A stretch of DNA of 46,434 nt, taken from assembly GCA_018713245.1 (NCBI GenBank), contig DVFM01000078.1:1-46434 (forward strand). The letters run 5' to 3'. This document shows, one piece after another, positions 8,765 to 17,037 of this stretch (its first letter is position 1; the number at the start of each line of letters is the position of its first letter). Source of the stretch: Candidatus Merdivicinus intestinavium (lineage in GTDB: Bacteria; Bacillota; Clostridia; Oscillospirales; Ruminococcaceae). Under the pieces are notes generated by a model. That model did not search any database and was not told the origin of the DNA. It was given only the letters and a program-made list of their open reading frames with translations. The position numbers were made by a program, and so were the translations under genes.

Positions 8765-8800
8765 GAGACAGGACGGTTTTAAACGGAAAGGAGAACGAAT

Positions 8801-9628
8801 ATGGCAGAGAATACCACAGTTTTGAACGATCTCATCAACCCCCAGGTGGTGGCGGACCTGGTGAACGAAAAGCTGACCGACGCCATTCAGGTCCTGCCGC
8901 TCTGCGCGGTGGACCGGGCGCTGGAGGGGCGGTCCGGCAGCAAGGTGCTGCTGCCCAAATACGCCTACATCGGCGACGCGGTGGACGTTTCCGAAGGGTC
9001 GGAAATCCCGGTGAAGAAGCTCACAGCTTCCACGGTGGAGGTTTCCATTAAAAAAGCGGGCAACGGCGTAGAACTCACCGACGAAAGCCTGCTTTCCGGC
9101 TACGGCGACCCGTTGGGCGAGGCGGTGCGGCAGCTGGCCGTTTCCATTGCGAACAAGGTGGACAACGACGCCATGGCCTGTCTTGCGGGGATTGAGGAGG
9201 ACATGACGGTGGACAAATCCACGGCACCGCTTTCGGCCGATGCGGTGGCGGACGCGCTGGTGAAGTTCGGCGACCAGGCGGACGGCGAAAAGGTGCTGCT
9301 CATCGCGCCGGCGCAGCTTGCCGCGCTGCGCAAGTCCGAAAGCTGGATCAAGGCCACCGATATGGGCGTGGCGGCGCTGATGCAGGGCACGGTGGGGATG
9401 CTCCACGGCTGCCAGGTGGCGCTGTCCTCCAAAATCAAGGCGTCCGCCGGCGTTTATGAAAACTACATCGTCATGCCCGGGGCGCTGGCGGTGTTCCTCA
9501 AGCGGGACACCGAGGCCGAGATGCAGCGGGACATTGTGCGCAAAACCACGGTGGTGACGGTGGACAAGCATTACACCGTCCATCTGGCCAACGACGGCAA
9601 GGCGGTCAAGCTCAAGGTGAAGGAGTGA
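8801..9628 (+). CDS. Phage major capsid protein (N4-gp56-like HK97 fold)
   Basis: This 275-residue protein carries features of small HK97-fold capsids: INPQVVADLVNEKL at the start, GSEIPVKKL and SIKKAGNGVELTDES in the E-loop/P-domain region, and late VMPGALAVFLKRDTEAE and TTVVTVDKHYTVHL. Codon use is slightly more mixed than in its neighbours, as is common for highly expressed capsid genes. A strong AAAGGAG site precedes the ATG. No protease gene is present, as in SPP1-like heads. Confidence 0.85.
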   Translation: MAENTTVLNDLINPQVVADLVNEKLTDAIQVLPLCAVDRALEGRSGSKVLLPKYAYIGDAVDVSEGSEIPVKKLTASTVEVSIKKAGNGVELTDESLLSGYGDPLGEAVRQLAVSIANKVDNDAMACLAGIEEDMTVDKSTAPLSADAVADALVKFGDQADGEKVLLIAPAQLAALRKSESWIKATDMGVAALMQGTVGMLHGCQVALSSKIKASAGVYENYIVMPGALAVFLKRDTEAEMQRDIVRKTTVVTVDKHYTVHLANDGKAVKLKVKE

Positions 9629-9632
9629 GGCT

Positions 9633-9938
9633 GTGGACGCCGAGATTCTGAAGATGGCCCGGGCGCTTTTGGATGAGGAAGCGGCGGAAGAGGCGCTGGA
9701 GATTCTGGCGCGGGATGTGGAATCCTATATTCTCGCTTACTGCGGGACGGAGGAGATTCCGGAAGGGTGCGAGACGCTGGCGGCGCGGATGATCGCCGCG
9801 GCGGCGGAAGGGACGGAAGGCGCCGTGAAATCCCTGAGCCGGGGGGACTTTTCCGTCTCCTTCTCCGAGGGGGAGCGGGAGGGCTTTTCCCGGTTTGACG
9901 GGCGGCTCAATGCCTTTCGGAAAATCAAGTGGAAGTGA
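9633..9938 (+). CDS. Phage head-tail connector (gp6-like)
   Basis: This 101-residue protein starts at a GTG four bases after the capsid stop, with an AAGGAG within the capsid 3' end. A helical N-terminus (ILKMARALLDEEAAEEALEI) is followed by ESYILAYCGTEEIPEGCE and MIAAAAEG, typical of the YqbG/gp6 connector family. It ends with SRGDFSVSFSEGERE, similar to the conserved tail of that family. It would form the ring below the portal. Confidence 0.7.
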   Translation: MDAEILKMARALLDEEAAEEALEILARDVESYILAYCGTEEIPEGCETLAARMIAAAAEGTEGAVKSLSRGDFSVSFSEGEREGFSRFDGRLNAFRKIKWK

Positions 9939-9973
9939 GGGAGCGGATGCTTTTCGGGAAGAGGAGGTTTGCG

Positions 9974-10333
9974 ATGGGGCTCAGGCGGCTGATTGAATCC
10001 ACCTACAGCGGGCGGATGACGGCGTGGAGGCGGGTGTTTTACAAGGAAGGGGGACGGACGGTGCAGAAGGAGGAGGCATTCCTGACCGAAGCGCCCTGCG
10101 CCCTCAGCTTCGGCGGCAACTACCGGCAGAGGGGGGCCTCCCTGAAGCAGGAGCTGCTGCCGCATATCCGGTATGAAGCGCGGATTTTTGCAAGCCCGGA
10201 CCTCCGGATTCCGGCCGGGAGCCGGATTACGGTGGCGCAGGACGGCGTAATCCGGGATTTTATCACCTGCGGGGAAGGGGTTGTGTATCCCACCCATCAG
10301 GAAATCATTGTGAGCCGGGAGGAGGAAGCCTGA
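9974..10333 (+). CDS. Phage minor capsid or head-closure protein
   Basis: ATG 9974 was chosen because GAGGAGG lies 6 nt upstream; the earlier in-frame ATG at 9929 overlaps the connector gene and lacks a comparable site. The 119-residue product has a beta-rich C-terminal half (SRITVAQDGVIRDFITCGEG, YPTHQEIIVSRE) and sits where PBSX-like phages carry a head-closure/stopper protein. It overlaps the next gene by one base. Function is inferred from position. Confidence 0.6.
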   Translation: MGLRRLIESTYSGRMTAWRRVFYKEGGRTVQKEEAFLTEAPCALSFGGNYRQRGASLKQELLPHIRYEARIFASPDLRIPAGSRITVAQDGVIRDFITCGEGVVYPTHQEIIVSREEEA

Positions 10334-10746
10334 TGGAAGAGCTGCTGTTCCAGGCGGTGCTGGAGATTTTAGCCGGGGCGCTGCCGGAGGCGGCGGTATT
10401 CACCGAGCGGGTCCGGCAGGGGTATGAAGGGCCGGCGGTGTTCGCGGAGCTTTCGGAGTGCCGGGTCAGGCGGGAAATGGGGAACCGGTTCCGGGCGGAG
10501 GGGGAATTTACCCTCCGCGCCGACCCCGGAAGGGAGGACGCGCTGGCCGGGGCAGAGATGCTCGCCAGGCTGGAAGCGGCGTTCCGGGGGAAACGGGGAA
10601 TCGCCCTGTCCGGCGGGAAGGTAAACGAGGACGGGACGGCGGAAATCTCCCTCCGGGCGGACGCGGTCGGATTCTGGCAGGAGGACGGGCCGCCGCAGAT
10701 GGGAAGCATGACGTATTCCCTGCTGCTGGGCGGCGGAAAGGAATGA
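10333..10746 (+). CDS. Phage tail terminator-like protein (DUF6838-like)
   Basis: This 137-residue protein lies between the head-closure gene and the sheath gene. It has an alternating alpha/beta pattern (VRREMGNRFRAEGEFTLRAD, NEDGTAEISLRADAVGFW) expected for a tail terminator that caps the tube and joins it to the head. Its start codon overlaps the previous stop. The family is recognised only loosely; the role follows from gene order in PBSX-like phages. Confidence 0.6.
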   Translation: MEELLFQAVLEILAGALPEAAVFTERVRQGYEGPAVFAELSECRVRREMGNRFRAEGEFTLRADPGREDALAGAEMLARLEAAFRGKRGIALSGGKVNEDGTAEISLRADAVGFWQEDGPPQMGSMTYSLLLGGGKE

Positions 10747-10750
10747 AGAA

Positions 10751-12055
10751 ATGGCGGGAGGAACTTTTATCAGTTACAACAAGGTCCGGGCGGGAGTTTA
10801 CATCAACTTCCGAACGGCGGACACGGCGGGCGCCTCCGTGGGGGAACGGGGGACTGCGGCGCTGCCCCTTTCCCTGGGGTACGGCCCGGCGGGGGTGCTC
10901 ATCCGGGTGGACCGGGACACCGACGTGCGGAAGGCGCTGGGATATTCCGGCGGAAGCGATGCGCTGCTGCTTTTGCGGGAATGCGCCAAGCGCGCCCGGG
11001 CGGTGCTGGTTTACCGGTTAAACGACGGGGAGAAAGCCTCCGGAACCGGCGGCGGGCTGACGGCGACGGCGAGATACGGCGGAAGCCGGGGCAACGATTT
11101 TACCGTTAAGGTTGCACAAGAAGGGGAGGCGTTCCGGGTGGAAACCTGGCTGGACGGGGAGCTGCTGGACAGCCAGACGGTTTCCCAGGCGGGGGAGCTT
11201 GCGGCAAACGACTGGCTGGAGTTCTCCGGGAGCGCGCTTTCGGCCCAGGCGGGCATCCGGCTTTCCGGCGGCAGCGACAGGGAGGCGGACTCGGACGATT
11301 ACGCGGCCTTTTTCAAGGCGCTGGAGACGGCGGATTTCCAGACGGCGGCAATCCCCTCCTCCGACGCGGCGGTGAAGCAGGCGGCCGCGGCCTTTGTGAA
11401 GCGGATGCGGGAGGAGGAAGGCGTCAAGGTCCAGGTTGTGGCGGCGGAATACCCCCAGGCGGACTATGAGGGCGTTATTTCAGTGAAAAACGGGGTGGTG
11501 CTGGAGGACGGCACCCGGATTACCAAAGAAATGGCCACCGCCTACGCTGCGGGAATGACGGCGGGGGCGCAGGTCAACCAGTCCAACACCTACGGCGTCT
11601 ACGACGGCGCGGCGGACGTGGACGAGCGGTTTACCAACTCCCAGATTGTGGAGGCGCTGAAGGCCGGGGAGTGGGTGTTTGTCCCGCGGGACGGGGGCGT
11701 CGTCGTGGAACAGGACATCAACACCTTTACCTCTCACACGCCCCAGAAGGGAGCGGCTTTCTCCAAAAACCGGCTGGTGCGGGTGATGGACACCCTTGCA
11801 AACGACATCAAGGCGCTGTTTGAGGGGCAGTATCTGGGAAAGGTTGGGAATTCCGCCGACGGGCGGAGCCTTTTTCAGGCGGCGGTGGCCGGGTATCTGG
11901 AGCAGCTTCAGGCCATCGGGGCCATTGACGCTTTCGACAGCCGGGAGGACATTCAGGTGCTGCCGGGGGAGAGCGCCGACGCAGTGGTGGTCAACCTGGC
12001 CATCCGGCCGGTGGACAGCATGGAGAAGCTGTACATGACGGTGGAAATTCAGTAA
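10751..12055 (+). CDS. Phage contractile tail sheath protein (XkdK-like)
   Basis: This 434-residue protein starts GGTFISYNKVRAGVYINF, the typical N-terminus of XkdK-type sheaths. It contains the conserved TADTAGASVGERGTAALPL region and ends with AVVVNLAIRPVDSMEKLYMT, the hallmark C-terminal strand that links sheath subunits. It shows that the particle has a contractile (myovirus-like) tail. The size is normal (XkdK about 466) and the gene is intact. It is followed 13 bp later by the tube gene. Confidence 0.93.
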   Translation: MAGGTFISYNKVRAGVYINFRTADTAGASVGERGTAALPLSLGYGPAGVLIRVDRDTDVRKALGYSGGSDALLLLRECAKRARAVLVYRLNDGEKASGTGGGLTATARYGGSRGNDFTVKVAQEGEAFRVETWLDGELLDSQTVSQAGELAANDWLEFSGSALSAQAGIRLSGGSDREADSDDYAAFFKALETADFQTAAIPSSDAAVKQAAAAFVKRMREEEGVKVQVVAAEYPQADYEGVISVKNGVVLEDGTRITKEMATAYAAGMTAGAQVNQSNTYGVYDGAADVDERFTNSQIVEALKAGEWVFVPRDGGVVVEQDINTFTSHTPQKGAAFSKNRLVRVMDTLANDIKALFEGQYLGKVGNSADGRSLFQAAVAGYLEQLQAIGAIDAFDSREDIQVLPGESADAVVVNLAIRPVDSMEKLYMTVEIQ

Positions 12056-12068
12056 AGGGGGAACGGGA

Positions 12069-12518
12069 ATGTTTTTAAAGGCGGAGCAGATCGTCAGCGG
12101 GCAGGCCGGGCGGGCCTACGCCAACATCGACGGGCGGAACCGGGAGCTTTTGTACCTGAAATCCATTGATGCCGCCGTAACCAAGCGGAAAACGGCGGTC
12201 CGCACCCTGGGTCGCACCGGCGACCAGTACAAGGCGGCGGGATGGAGCGGGCAGGGGAAGATGGTCATTTACTACATGACCTCCCTGTTCCGGGAGCTGA
12301 TGCTTTCCTACATGAAGAGCGGGAAGGACGCTTATTTTGACATTGTGGTCGTCAATGAGGACGAAAACACCGGCGCGGGGCGGCAGACGGTGGTGCTGAA
12401 AAACTGCAATCTGGATTCGCTGTCGCTGGCGCGGCTCAATGTGGACGCGGACAGCCTGGACGAGGAGGTCTCCTTCACCTTTGACGGGGCGGAGCTTCTG
12501 GACAGCTTTTCCGAATAA
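12069..12518 (+). CDS. Phage tail tube protein (XkdM-like, DUF2001)
   Basis: This 149-residue protein has the expected length for XkdM. Early sequence SGQAGRAYANIDGRNRELL is followed by YKAAGWSGQGKMVIYYMTS, characteristic of this tube family, and by beta-rich TVVLKNCNLDSLSLARLN. It polymerises into the inner tube within the sheath. An AAAGGGGGA site precedes the ATG. Confidence 0.92.
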   Translation: MFLKAEQIVSGQAGRAYANIDGRNRELLYLKSIDAAVTKRKTAVRTLGRTGDQYKAAGWSGQGKMVIYYMTSLFRELMLSYMKSGKDAYFDIVVVNEDENTGAGRQTVVLKNCNLDSLSLARLNVDADSLDEEVSFTFDGAELLDSFSE

Positions 12519-12530
12519 GGAGGGGAACGG

Positions 12531-12983
12531 ATGGATTTGCAGGCATTTTTCATGGAGAATGCGGCCCCCTTTCGGGAGGAGGAATTCCCGCTGTCGGAGC
12601 GTTTTTCCCGAAACGGGGAGCCGGCGGTATTCCGGCTGCGGGGGATTTCCGAGGAGGAGAACGCGGCGCTGCGGCGTCAGTGCCGGAAAACCGGCGAATT
12701 CGGCGAAACGGACGGGGAGGAATACCTGGCAAAGCTGACGGCCGCCTGCGTGGCGGAGCCGGATTTGAACGACGCCGCCCTGCAGCGGTCCTGGGGCGTC
12801 ATGGGGGCGGAAGCCCTGCTCAAACGGATGCTGGCGGCGGGAGAATTTGCGCGGCTGGCCGAGCGCGCACAGGCGGTGTGCGGCTTCGACGAGCCGGTGC
12901 GGGAGCTGGCGGATGAAATAAAAAAAGAGTCATGCAGGGCGACGCAGAACTCAACTACGCCTATTACGCCCTGCATGAGCTGA
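12531..12983 (+). CDS. Tail assembly chaperone (XkdN-like), zero-frame product
   Basis: This 150-residue product corresponds to XkdN/gpG-type tail assembly chaperones, which hold the tape measure during tube assembly. Conserved-looking segments include MENAAPFREEEFPLSERF and CVAEPDLNDAALQ, typical of this family. Residues after LADEIKK are probably not the main functional tail: a slippery A_AAA_AAA at 12920-12926 followed by an 11-bp stem would send some ribosomes into the -1 frame and the next ORF. An AAGGAGG precedes the ATG. Confidence 0.85.
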   Translation: MDLQAFFMENAAPFREEEFPLSERFSRNGEPAVFRLRGISEEENAALRRQCRKTGEFGETDGEEYLAKLTAACVAEPDLNDAALQRSWGVMGAEALLKRMLAAGEFARLAERAQAVCGFDEPVRELADEIKKESCRATQNSTTPITPCMS

Positions 12984-13099
12984 AGATGCGGCCGAGGGAG
13001 TTTGCGGCGCTGCCCAGGCGGGAAAAGGCGGCGGTGATCGCCTTTATCGAAATCAAGGCGCAGGAGCGGGAAAGGCTGCTGCGGGAATGGAAGGCGTAG
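12531..13099 (+). CDS. Predicted -1 frameshift fusion of the tail assembly chaperones
   Basis: Reading from 12531 to the A run and slipping one base back at 12926 gives about 189 residues: 132 zero-frame codons plus 57 from the -1 frame (RVMQGDAELNYAYYALHEL and onward, ending at TAG 13097-13099). This matches the gpG/gpGT arrangement of many tailed phages, where a fixed ratio of short and extended chaperone is needed. The coordinates span both frames; the shift is predicted, not observed. Confidence 0.75.
12920..12977 (+). promoter_or_regulatory. Programmed -1 ribosomal frameshift signal
   Basis: Heptamer A_AAA_AAA lies in the correct phase (0-frame codons AAA 12921-12923 and AAA 12924-12926). 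After a 4-nt spacer comes a perfect 11-bp stem, CATGCAGGGCG (12931-12941) with CGCCCTGCATG (12967-12977), enclosing a 25-nt loop. This is a textbook slippery site plus stimulatory hairpin. Confidence 0.85.
12932..13099 (+). CDS. Second tail assembly chaperone segment (-1 frame)
   Basis: This 55-codon frame encodes MQGDAELNYAYYALHEL, then PREFAALPRREKAAVIAF and a basic helical end. It resembles the small ORF downstream of xkdN in many clostridial PBSX-like phages (LNYxYYxLHEL and EKAAVIAFI motifs). It has an ATG but no clear ribosome site and sits inside the frameshift stem, so it is most likely made only as the C-terminal extension of the chaperone. Confidence 0.75.
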   Translation: MQGDAELNYAYYALHELKMRPREFAALPRREKAAVIAFIEIKAQERERLLREWKA

Positions 13100-13114
13100 G
13101 GAAAGGGGAAGGCG

Positions 13115-13654
13115 ATGACGGCGGCGGAAATGCTGCGGATGATGGAGGAAAAGAGGCTTCCGGACATTGTGCTGTGGAAGGGGCGGCTCCCGGCGCGGAG
13201 AAGGCGGGCCCGCCCGGTCCGGAGGGAAAGCGCCGGGCGGGCGGAACGGACGGCGCGCAGGCTTGCCGGGGGGAATGCGGCGCGGCGTGCGATGCAGCAG
13301 TTCTCTCCGGCCGCCTTTCCCGGCGTTTCCGGGAGGGGAGGACGGCAGGCTTTCAAAACCGGCGGGGTCCGGGACGGGCGCGGGGGGCGTTTTGGGAAAA
13401 AATTCCCGGCGGCATCCCGGAGCTTTCCGGCGGCTTTTGGAATCGGCGCGGCGCGGGGCGCGCTCTGGCGGGAGCAGGCTGCGCGGAAGCCGGACAGGAC
13501 GGGCGCAGCGGCAGTCCGGCAGGGGGCGCTCGGGGAGGAGCGGCTGCTGCTGGCGGGGCTGGCTGCCGTGCAGGAGAGCCGGGCGGCGCCGGACACGGAG
13601 CGGATTTTTGCCGAGCTGGAACGGCGGCTTGCCGTCGAGCTGGGCGCGGGATAA
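13115..13654 (+). CDS. Short basic protein occupying the tape-measure position
   Basis: This 179-residue protein lies where PBSX-like phages carry a tape measure of about 1000 residues or more. It has a helical start (MTAAEMLRMMEEKRLPD), a long Arg/Gly/Ala-rich basic middle (about residues 25-125) and a helical, acidic end (DTERIFAELERRLAVELGAG). An AAGGGGAAGG precedes the ATG. There are no hydrophobic segments or long coiled coil as in tape measures. It could be a drastically shortened tape measure, a replacement protein, or what remains after an internal deletion. No family is recognised. Confidence 0.55.
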   Translation: MTAAEMLRMMEEKRLPDIVLWKGRLPARRRRARPVRRESAGRAERTARRLAGGNAARRAMQQFSPAAFPGVSGRGGRQAFKTGGVRDGRGGRFGKKFPAASRSFPAAFGIGAARGALWREQAARKPDRTGAAAVRQGALGEERLLLAGLAAVQESRAAPDTERIFAELERRLAVELGAG

Positions 13655-13663
13655 GGAGGACGC

Positions 13664-14296
13664 ATGCGGATTTACTTGGGGGAGATGGAATTTCCGGCGG
13701 CGCCGGAAAAGCTCGAAGCGGAGCGGGAAGGCGGCTGGGTGAAAACGGAGCTGGAGACGCTGGGGGAGGTGCTCCAATACCGGCCATCCAGGCTGAAGCG
13801 GGTCAGGTTCGGGGGGATTTTTCCCGGTCAGCGGATGGGATTTGTGACGGCGGAGACGCTTTTGGCTCCGTCCCGATATGCGGAGATTCTGGAAGAGGCG
13901 ATGAACAGCCGGGAGCCCAGGCGGCTGGTGGTGAGCGGCGGCGCTGCGCCGTTTTCCATGCTGGCGGCGGTGGAGAGCTTTTCGCGGCGGGAGCAGGCCG
14001 GGGAGGACGGCGACCTTTATTACAGCCTGACGCTTCGGGAATACCGGCCGTATGGGCTTCAGGCGGCGGTGGTCAAAGTTTCCTCGCCGGACGGCCGGGG
14101 GAGCGGGACGGTTTCCGCCGGGCGGAGTGGCACCCCCGCCGTACCGGAGCAATACACGGTCCGGGCGGGGGATACCCTTTGGGCCATTGCCAAGCGGTAT
14201 TTTGGGGACGGGAGCCGTTATCCGGAGATTGCGGCGGCAAACGGGATTGCCAACCCGAATCTGATTTACCCGGGGCAGGTCCTGCGGATTGTTTAA
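13664..14296 (+). CDS. LysM domain tail/baseplate protein (XkdP-like)
   Basis: This 210-residue protein has an N-terminal domain beginning MRIYLGEMEFPAAPEK, typical of XkdP (gp53-like baseplate proteins), and a C-terminal LysM at about residues 163-208 (YTVRAGDTLWAIAKRYFG through NPNLIYPGQVLRIV). LysM binds peptidoglycan glycan, and in this family it helps fix the baseplate hub. An AAGGAGG precedes the ATG, 9 bp after the previous stop. Confidence 0.9.
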   Translation: MRIYLGEMEFPAAPEKLEAEREGGWVKTELETLGEVLQYRPSRLKRVRFGGIFPGQRMGFVTAETLLAPSRYAEILEEAMNSREPRRLVVSGGAAPFSMLAAVESFSRREQAGEDGDLYYSLTLREYRPYGLQAAVVKVSSPDGRGSGTVSAGRSGTPAVPEQYTVRAGDTLWAIAKRYFGDGSRYPEIAAANGIANPNLIYPGQVLRIV

Positions 14297-14309
14297 GGAG
14301 GGCGGCGGT

Positions 14310-15230
14310 ATGGAAGTGACGCTGGTTCAGCAAAACGGGGCGGTGACCGTTCCGGTCTCCTTTCTGCGATTGCAGACGGGGCTTTCGGCGGCCGGGATTC
14401 TGGAGTGGGAGAGCCCCTGCCGGGAGGTTTCCCCGCAGAACGGGGACATGGTGCGGCTGGGGGACGCATTCCAGGGGTATGTATTCCGGTCGGAGGACAC
14501 AGGGAGAAGCAAGCGGGCGGTCTGCTACGACCAGGTAAAATACCTGCTGTACCGGGACACCCGGGAATTTACGGGCAAAACGGCGGCGGAGATCCTTCGG
14601 GAAATCATCCGGGAGCGGGAGCTTGCCGCGGGGGAAATTGCAGAGACGGGGGTGGCGCTGCCGTCCTATCTGTGCGAGAACAGGACGCTGCTTGCCATGG
14701 TGCAGGGGGCGCTGGAGGAGACAAGGAAGGCGTCGGGGAGAGAATATGTGCTGTTCGACCGGTGCGGCGCGCTCTGCCTGCAGAACGTGGAGAACACGGC
14801 GGCGGGGGTGCTGCTCTGCGGGGAAAACCAGATTGCCTCCTACCGGCAGTCGGCGGACATCGACGGGGACACCTACACCCGCTTTAAGCTGCTCCAGGAG
14901 GACCGGAGGTCCGGCTTCCGGCGGGTGACCGAGGCGGAAAACGCGGAGAATCGGAAGAAATGGGGCGTTTTGCAGTATTTTGAGCGGGTGGACCACAGCT
15001 GGAACGCCGCCCAGGTGAACGCGCGGCTGGAGTCGCTGCGGAAAAGCTGCGGCGGGGAACGGCGGACCCTGGAAATGGAGGGGCTGGGGGACATGGCCTG
15101 TCTGGCGGGGCGGACGGTTCTCTGCCGGCTGCCGGAGGAAACGGCGGAGCGGCGGTATTTGATAGAAGAATCGGTCATCAGCGGGCAGGGGGACGCCCTG
15201 CGGATGCGGCTGAAGCTGCGGGAGGTGTAG
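14310..15230 (+). CDS. Baseplate hub protein (XkdQ-like, gpD family)
   Basis: This 306-residue protein is the XkdQ/hub-type protein that links tube and baseplate. ATG 14310 is chosen for the AAGGAGG 10 nt upstream; the frame is open back to 14289. The typical late segment reads RFKLLQEDRR, then WGVLQYFERVDHSWNAAQVN and the C-terminal RYLIEESVISGQGDALRMRL. The length fits XkdQ (about 320). Confidence 0.85.
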   Translation: MEVTLVQQNGAVTVPVSFLRLQTGLSAAGILEWESPCREVSPQNGDMVRLGDAFQGYVFRSEDTGRSKRAVCYDQVKYLLYRDTREFTGKTAAEILREIIRERELAAGEIAETGVALPSYLCENRTLLAMVQGALEETRKASGREYVLFDRCGALCLQNVENTAAGVLLCGENQIASYRQSADIDGDTYTRFKLLQEDRRSGFRRVTEAENAENRKKWGVLQYFERVDHSWNAAQVNARLESLRKSCGGERRTLEMEGLGDMACLAGRTVLCRLPEETAERRYLIEESVISGQGDALRMRLKLREV

Positions 15231-15232
15231 GA

Positions 15233-15535
15233 ATGCTGGCACAGCTGATACGGGAGGCAGCCAGGACGGACCCGGATGCGGGGCAGGCGGCGGTGCTGTT
15301 CGGGACGGTGACGGCGGAGGAGCCGCCGGAAATCAAGGTGGAGGACCGGCTGGTGCTGCGGGGAGACCGGCTGATTGTGCCGGACACCCTGAAAAAAAGG
15401 GAACAGGTCATCCGGTTCGGAGAGGAAGAAAGGACCGTGACCCTCTGCCCCGGGCTGAAAGCCGGGGACAGGGTGGCGCTGGTGCGGGCCGGGGAATTTT
15501 TTGTGGCGGCCGGGCCGCTGGGGGCCTGGCAGTAA
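15233..15535 (+). CDS. Baseplate protein (XkdR-like, DUF2577)
   Basis: This 100-residue protein starts 2 bp after the hub stop. DUF2577 proteins are found between XkdQ and XkdS. Here DRLVLRGDRLIVPDTL and the C-terminal CPGLKAGDRVALVRAGEFFV, similar to an OB-fold barrel, match the family. It probably forms a gp5-like spike or hub part. Note that it is not a lysozyme. Confidence 0.8.
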   Translation: MLAQLIREAARTDPDAGQAAVLFGTVTAEEPPEIKVEDRLVLRGDRLIVPDTLKKREQVIRFGEEERTVTLCPGLKAGDRVALVRAGEFFVAAGPLGAWQ

Positions 15536-15548
15536 AGGAGGATGGAGA

Positions 15549-15941
15549 ATGGCGGGACTGCTGCCGGATACGGCGCAATATGGCGCGGGGGGCGCGGGTT
15601 CCTCCCGGACATGGAAAATCGACTGGGAAAACCGGAGAATCGGCGGATGGACCGACGGGACGGAGGCGCTCCGGCAGGCGGCGCTGCTGGCGCTTTTGAC
15701 GCCCCGGTTCCGGCATGTGATATACAGCTTTCGGTACGGGAGCGAGCTGGAAAGCCTGATCGGGCGGGATGCGGAATACGCCGCTGCCGCCGCGCCCTCC
15801 ATGGCCGAGGAAGCGCTGGAGGCGGACGGGCGGTTTTCCCGGGTGACGGCTGGGAGCTTTTCCGCCGCGGGGGACCGGATTGCGGGAACGGTGACGGTGA
15901 CGGCGAGAAGCGGGAGCTTCCGCGTGGACGCGGCGGTTTGA
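15549..15941 (+). CDS. Baseplate wedge protein (XkdS-like, DUF2634)
   Basis: This 130-residue protein has the gp25-like pattern SSRTWKIDWENRRIGG, then TEALRQAALLALLTPRFRHVIY followed by SFRYGSELESLIG, which are diagnostic of DUF2634/gp25 wedge proteins. ATG 15549 follows AGGAGG. gp25-like proteins start sheath assembly on the baseplate. Confidence 0.88.
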   Translation: MAGLLPDTAQYGAGGAGSSRTWKIDWENRRIGGWTDGTEALRQAALLALLTPRFRHVIYSFRYGSELESLIGRDAEYAAAAAPSMAEEALEADGRFSRVTAGSFSAAGDRIAGTVTVTARSGSFRVDAAV

Positions 15942-15954
15942 GAAAGGAGAACGG

Positions 15955-17037
15955 ATGGAAATTCCAACTTATGAGGAGCTGATGGAACGGGTGCTGGCCC
16001 GCATCCCGGATACGGTGGACAAGCGGGAAGGCAGCCTGATCTGGACGGCGGTGGGGCCGGTCTGCGCCGAGCTGGCGCAGGGGTATGCCGAGCTGGCGGC
16101 GGGGCTGGACCTCGCCTTTTTGGACACCAGCGCGGGGGAATATCTGGACCGGCTGGCCAGACAGATGGGGCTGGCCCGGCGGGAAGCGGAGCCGGCGGTC
16201 TGCCGGGGCGAGTTTACCGACGCTTCCGGCGGCGATATGGCGGTGCCGGCCGGGATGCGGTTCGGCTGCGGCGGCATCTTTTACAAGCGGGGAGAGCAGG
16301 AAAGCGCAGGCTGCTACCGGCTGGTGTGCGAACAGCCGGGAACCGAGGGGAATCTGGAATCGGGGGAGCTGCTGCCGGTGGACTATCTGGAAAATTTCGG
16401 TTCGGCGAAAATCACCGGCCTGATTGCGGCGGGCGAGGACGAGGAGACCGACGGCGCGCTGCGGGAGAGGCTGCTGGAGCACGCCCTTGCGCCGGCCTTT
16501 GGCGGGAACCAGGCGGACTACCGGGAAAAGGTCATGGCGCTGGGCGGCGTAGGCGGCGTCAAGGTGACGCCGGTCCCGCAGGGAGGAGGGACGGTGACGC
16601 TGACCCTTCTGGATGAGGCCTTCCAGCCGGCGGGAGAGGAGCTGACCCGGGCGGTCCAGGCTGCCGCGGACCCGGAGCCGGGAGAGGGCGTCGGGTTTGC
16701 GCCCATTGGCCATCAGGTGACGGCAAAAGCGGCAAAGGCAAGGCCGGTGGCGGTTTCGGCGGTGCTGACGCTGAGCGGCGGCGCGGAGCCGGAGGCTGTG
16801 AAGGAGGCGGCCCGGGCGGCGGTGGAGCAATACCTGCTGAATCTGCGGCGGGCGTGGGACCGGGAGGAACGGCTGGTTGTGCGGGTCAGCCAGGCGGTGA
16901 TGGCGGTGCTTTCCGCTGAGGGGGTTTTAGACGCCACGGTGACGCTGGACGGGAAGGTTTCCAATGTGGAGCTGGCCCCGGAGGAAGTGCCGGTGCTGGG
17001 CGAATCGGAATTTACAGCTGCGGAGGAGACTGCATGA
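15955..17037 (+). CDS. Baseplate J family protein (XkdT-like)
   Basis: This 360-residue protein begins EIPTYEELMERVLARIPD and has the Baseplate_J/gp47 hallmarks DKREGSLIWTAVGPVCAEL, FLDTSAGEYLDRLARQMGL and the late GVGGVKVTPVPQGGGTVTL. gp47/gpJ-type proteins form the wedge ring around the hub. An AAAGGAG precedes the ATG. Its stop overlaps the next ATG (ATGA). Confidence 0.93.
   Translation: MEIPTYEELMERVLARIPDTVDKREGSLIWTAVGPVCAELAQGYAELAAGLDLAFLDTSAGEYLDRLARQMGLARREAEPAVCRGEFTDASGGDMAVPAGMRFGCGGIFYKRGEQESAGCYRLVCEQPGTEGNLESGELLPVDYLENFGSAKITGLIAAGEDEETDGALRERLLEHALAPAFGGNQADYREKVMALGGVGGVKVTPVPQGGGTVTLTLLDEAFQPAGEELTRAVQAAADPEPGEGVGFAPIGHQVTAKAAKARPVAVSAVLTLSGGAEPEAVKEAARAAVEQYLLNLRRAWDREERLVVRVSQAVMAVLSAEGVLDATVTLDGKVSNVELAPEEVPVLGESEFTAAEETA

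Noticed and set aside
13087..14319. Longer tape-measure gene in another + frame
   Set aside because: The 410-codon frame is Gly/Arg-rich with no hydrophobic helices, overlaps the well-supported LysM gene in another frame, and looks like a shadow of GC-rich coding.
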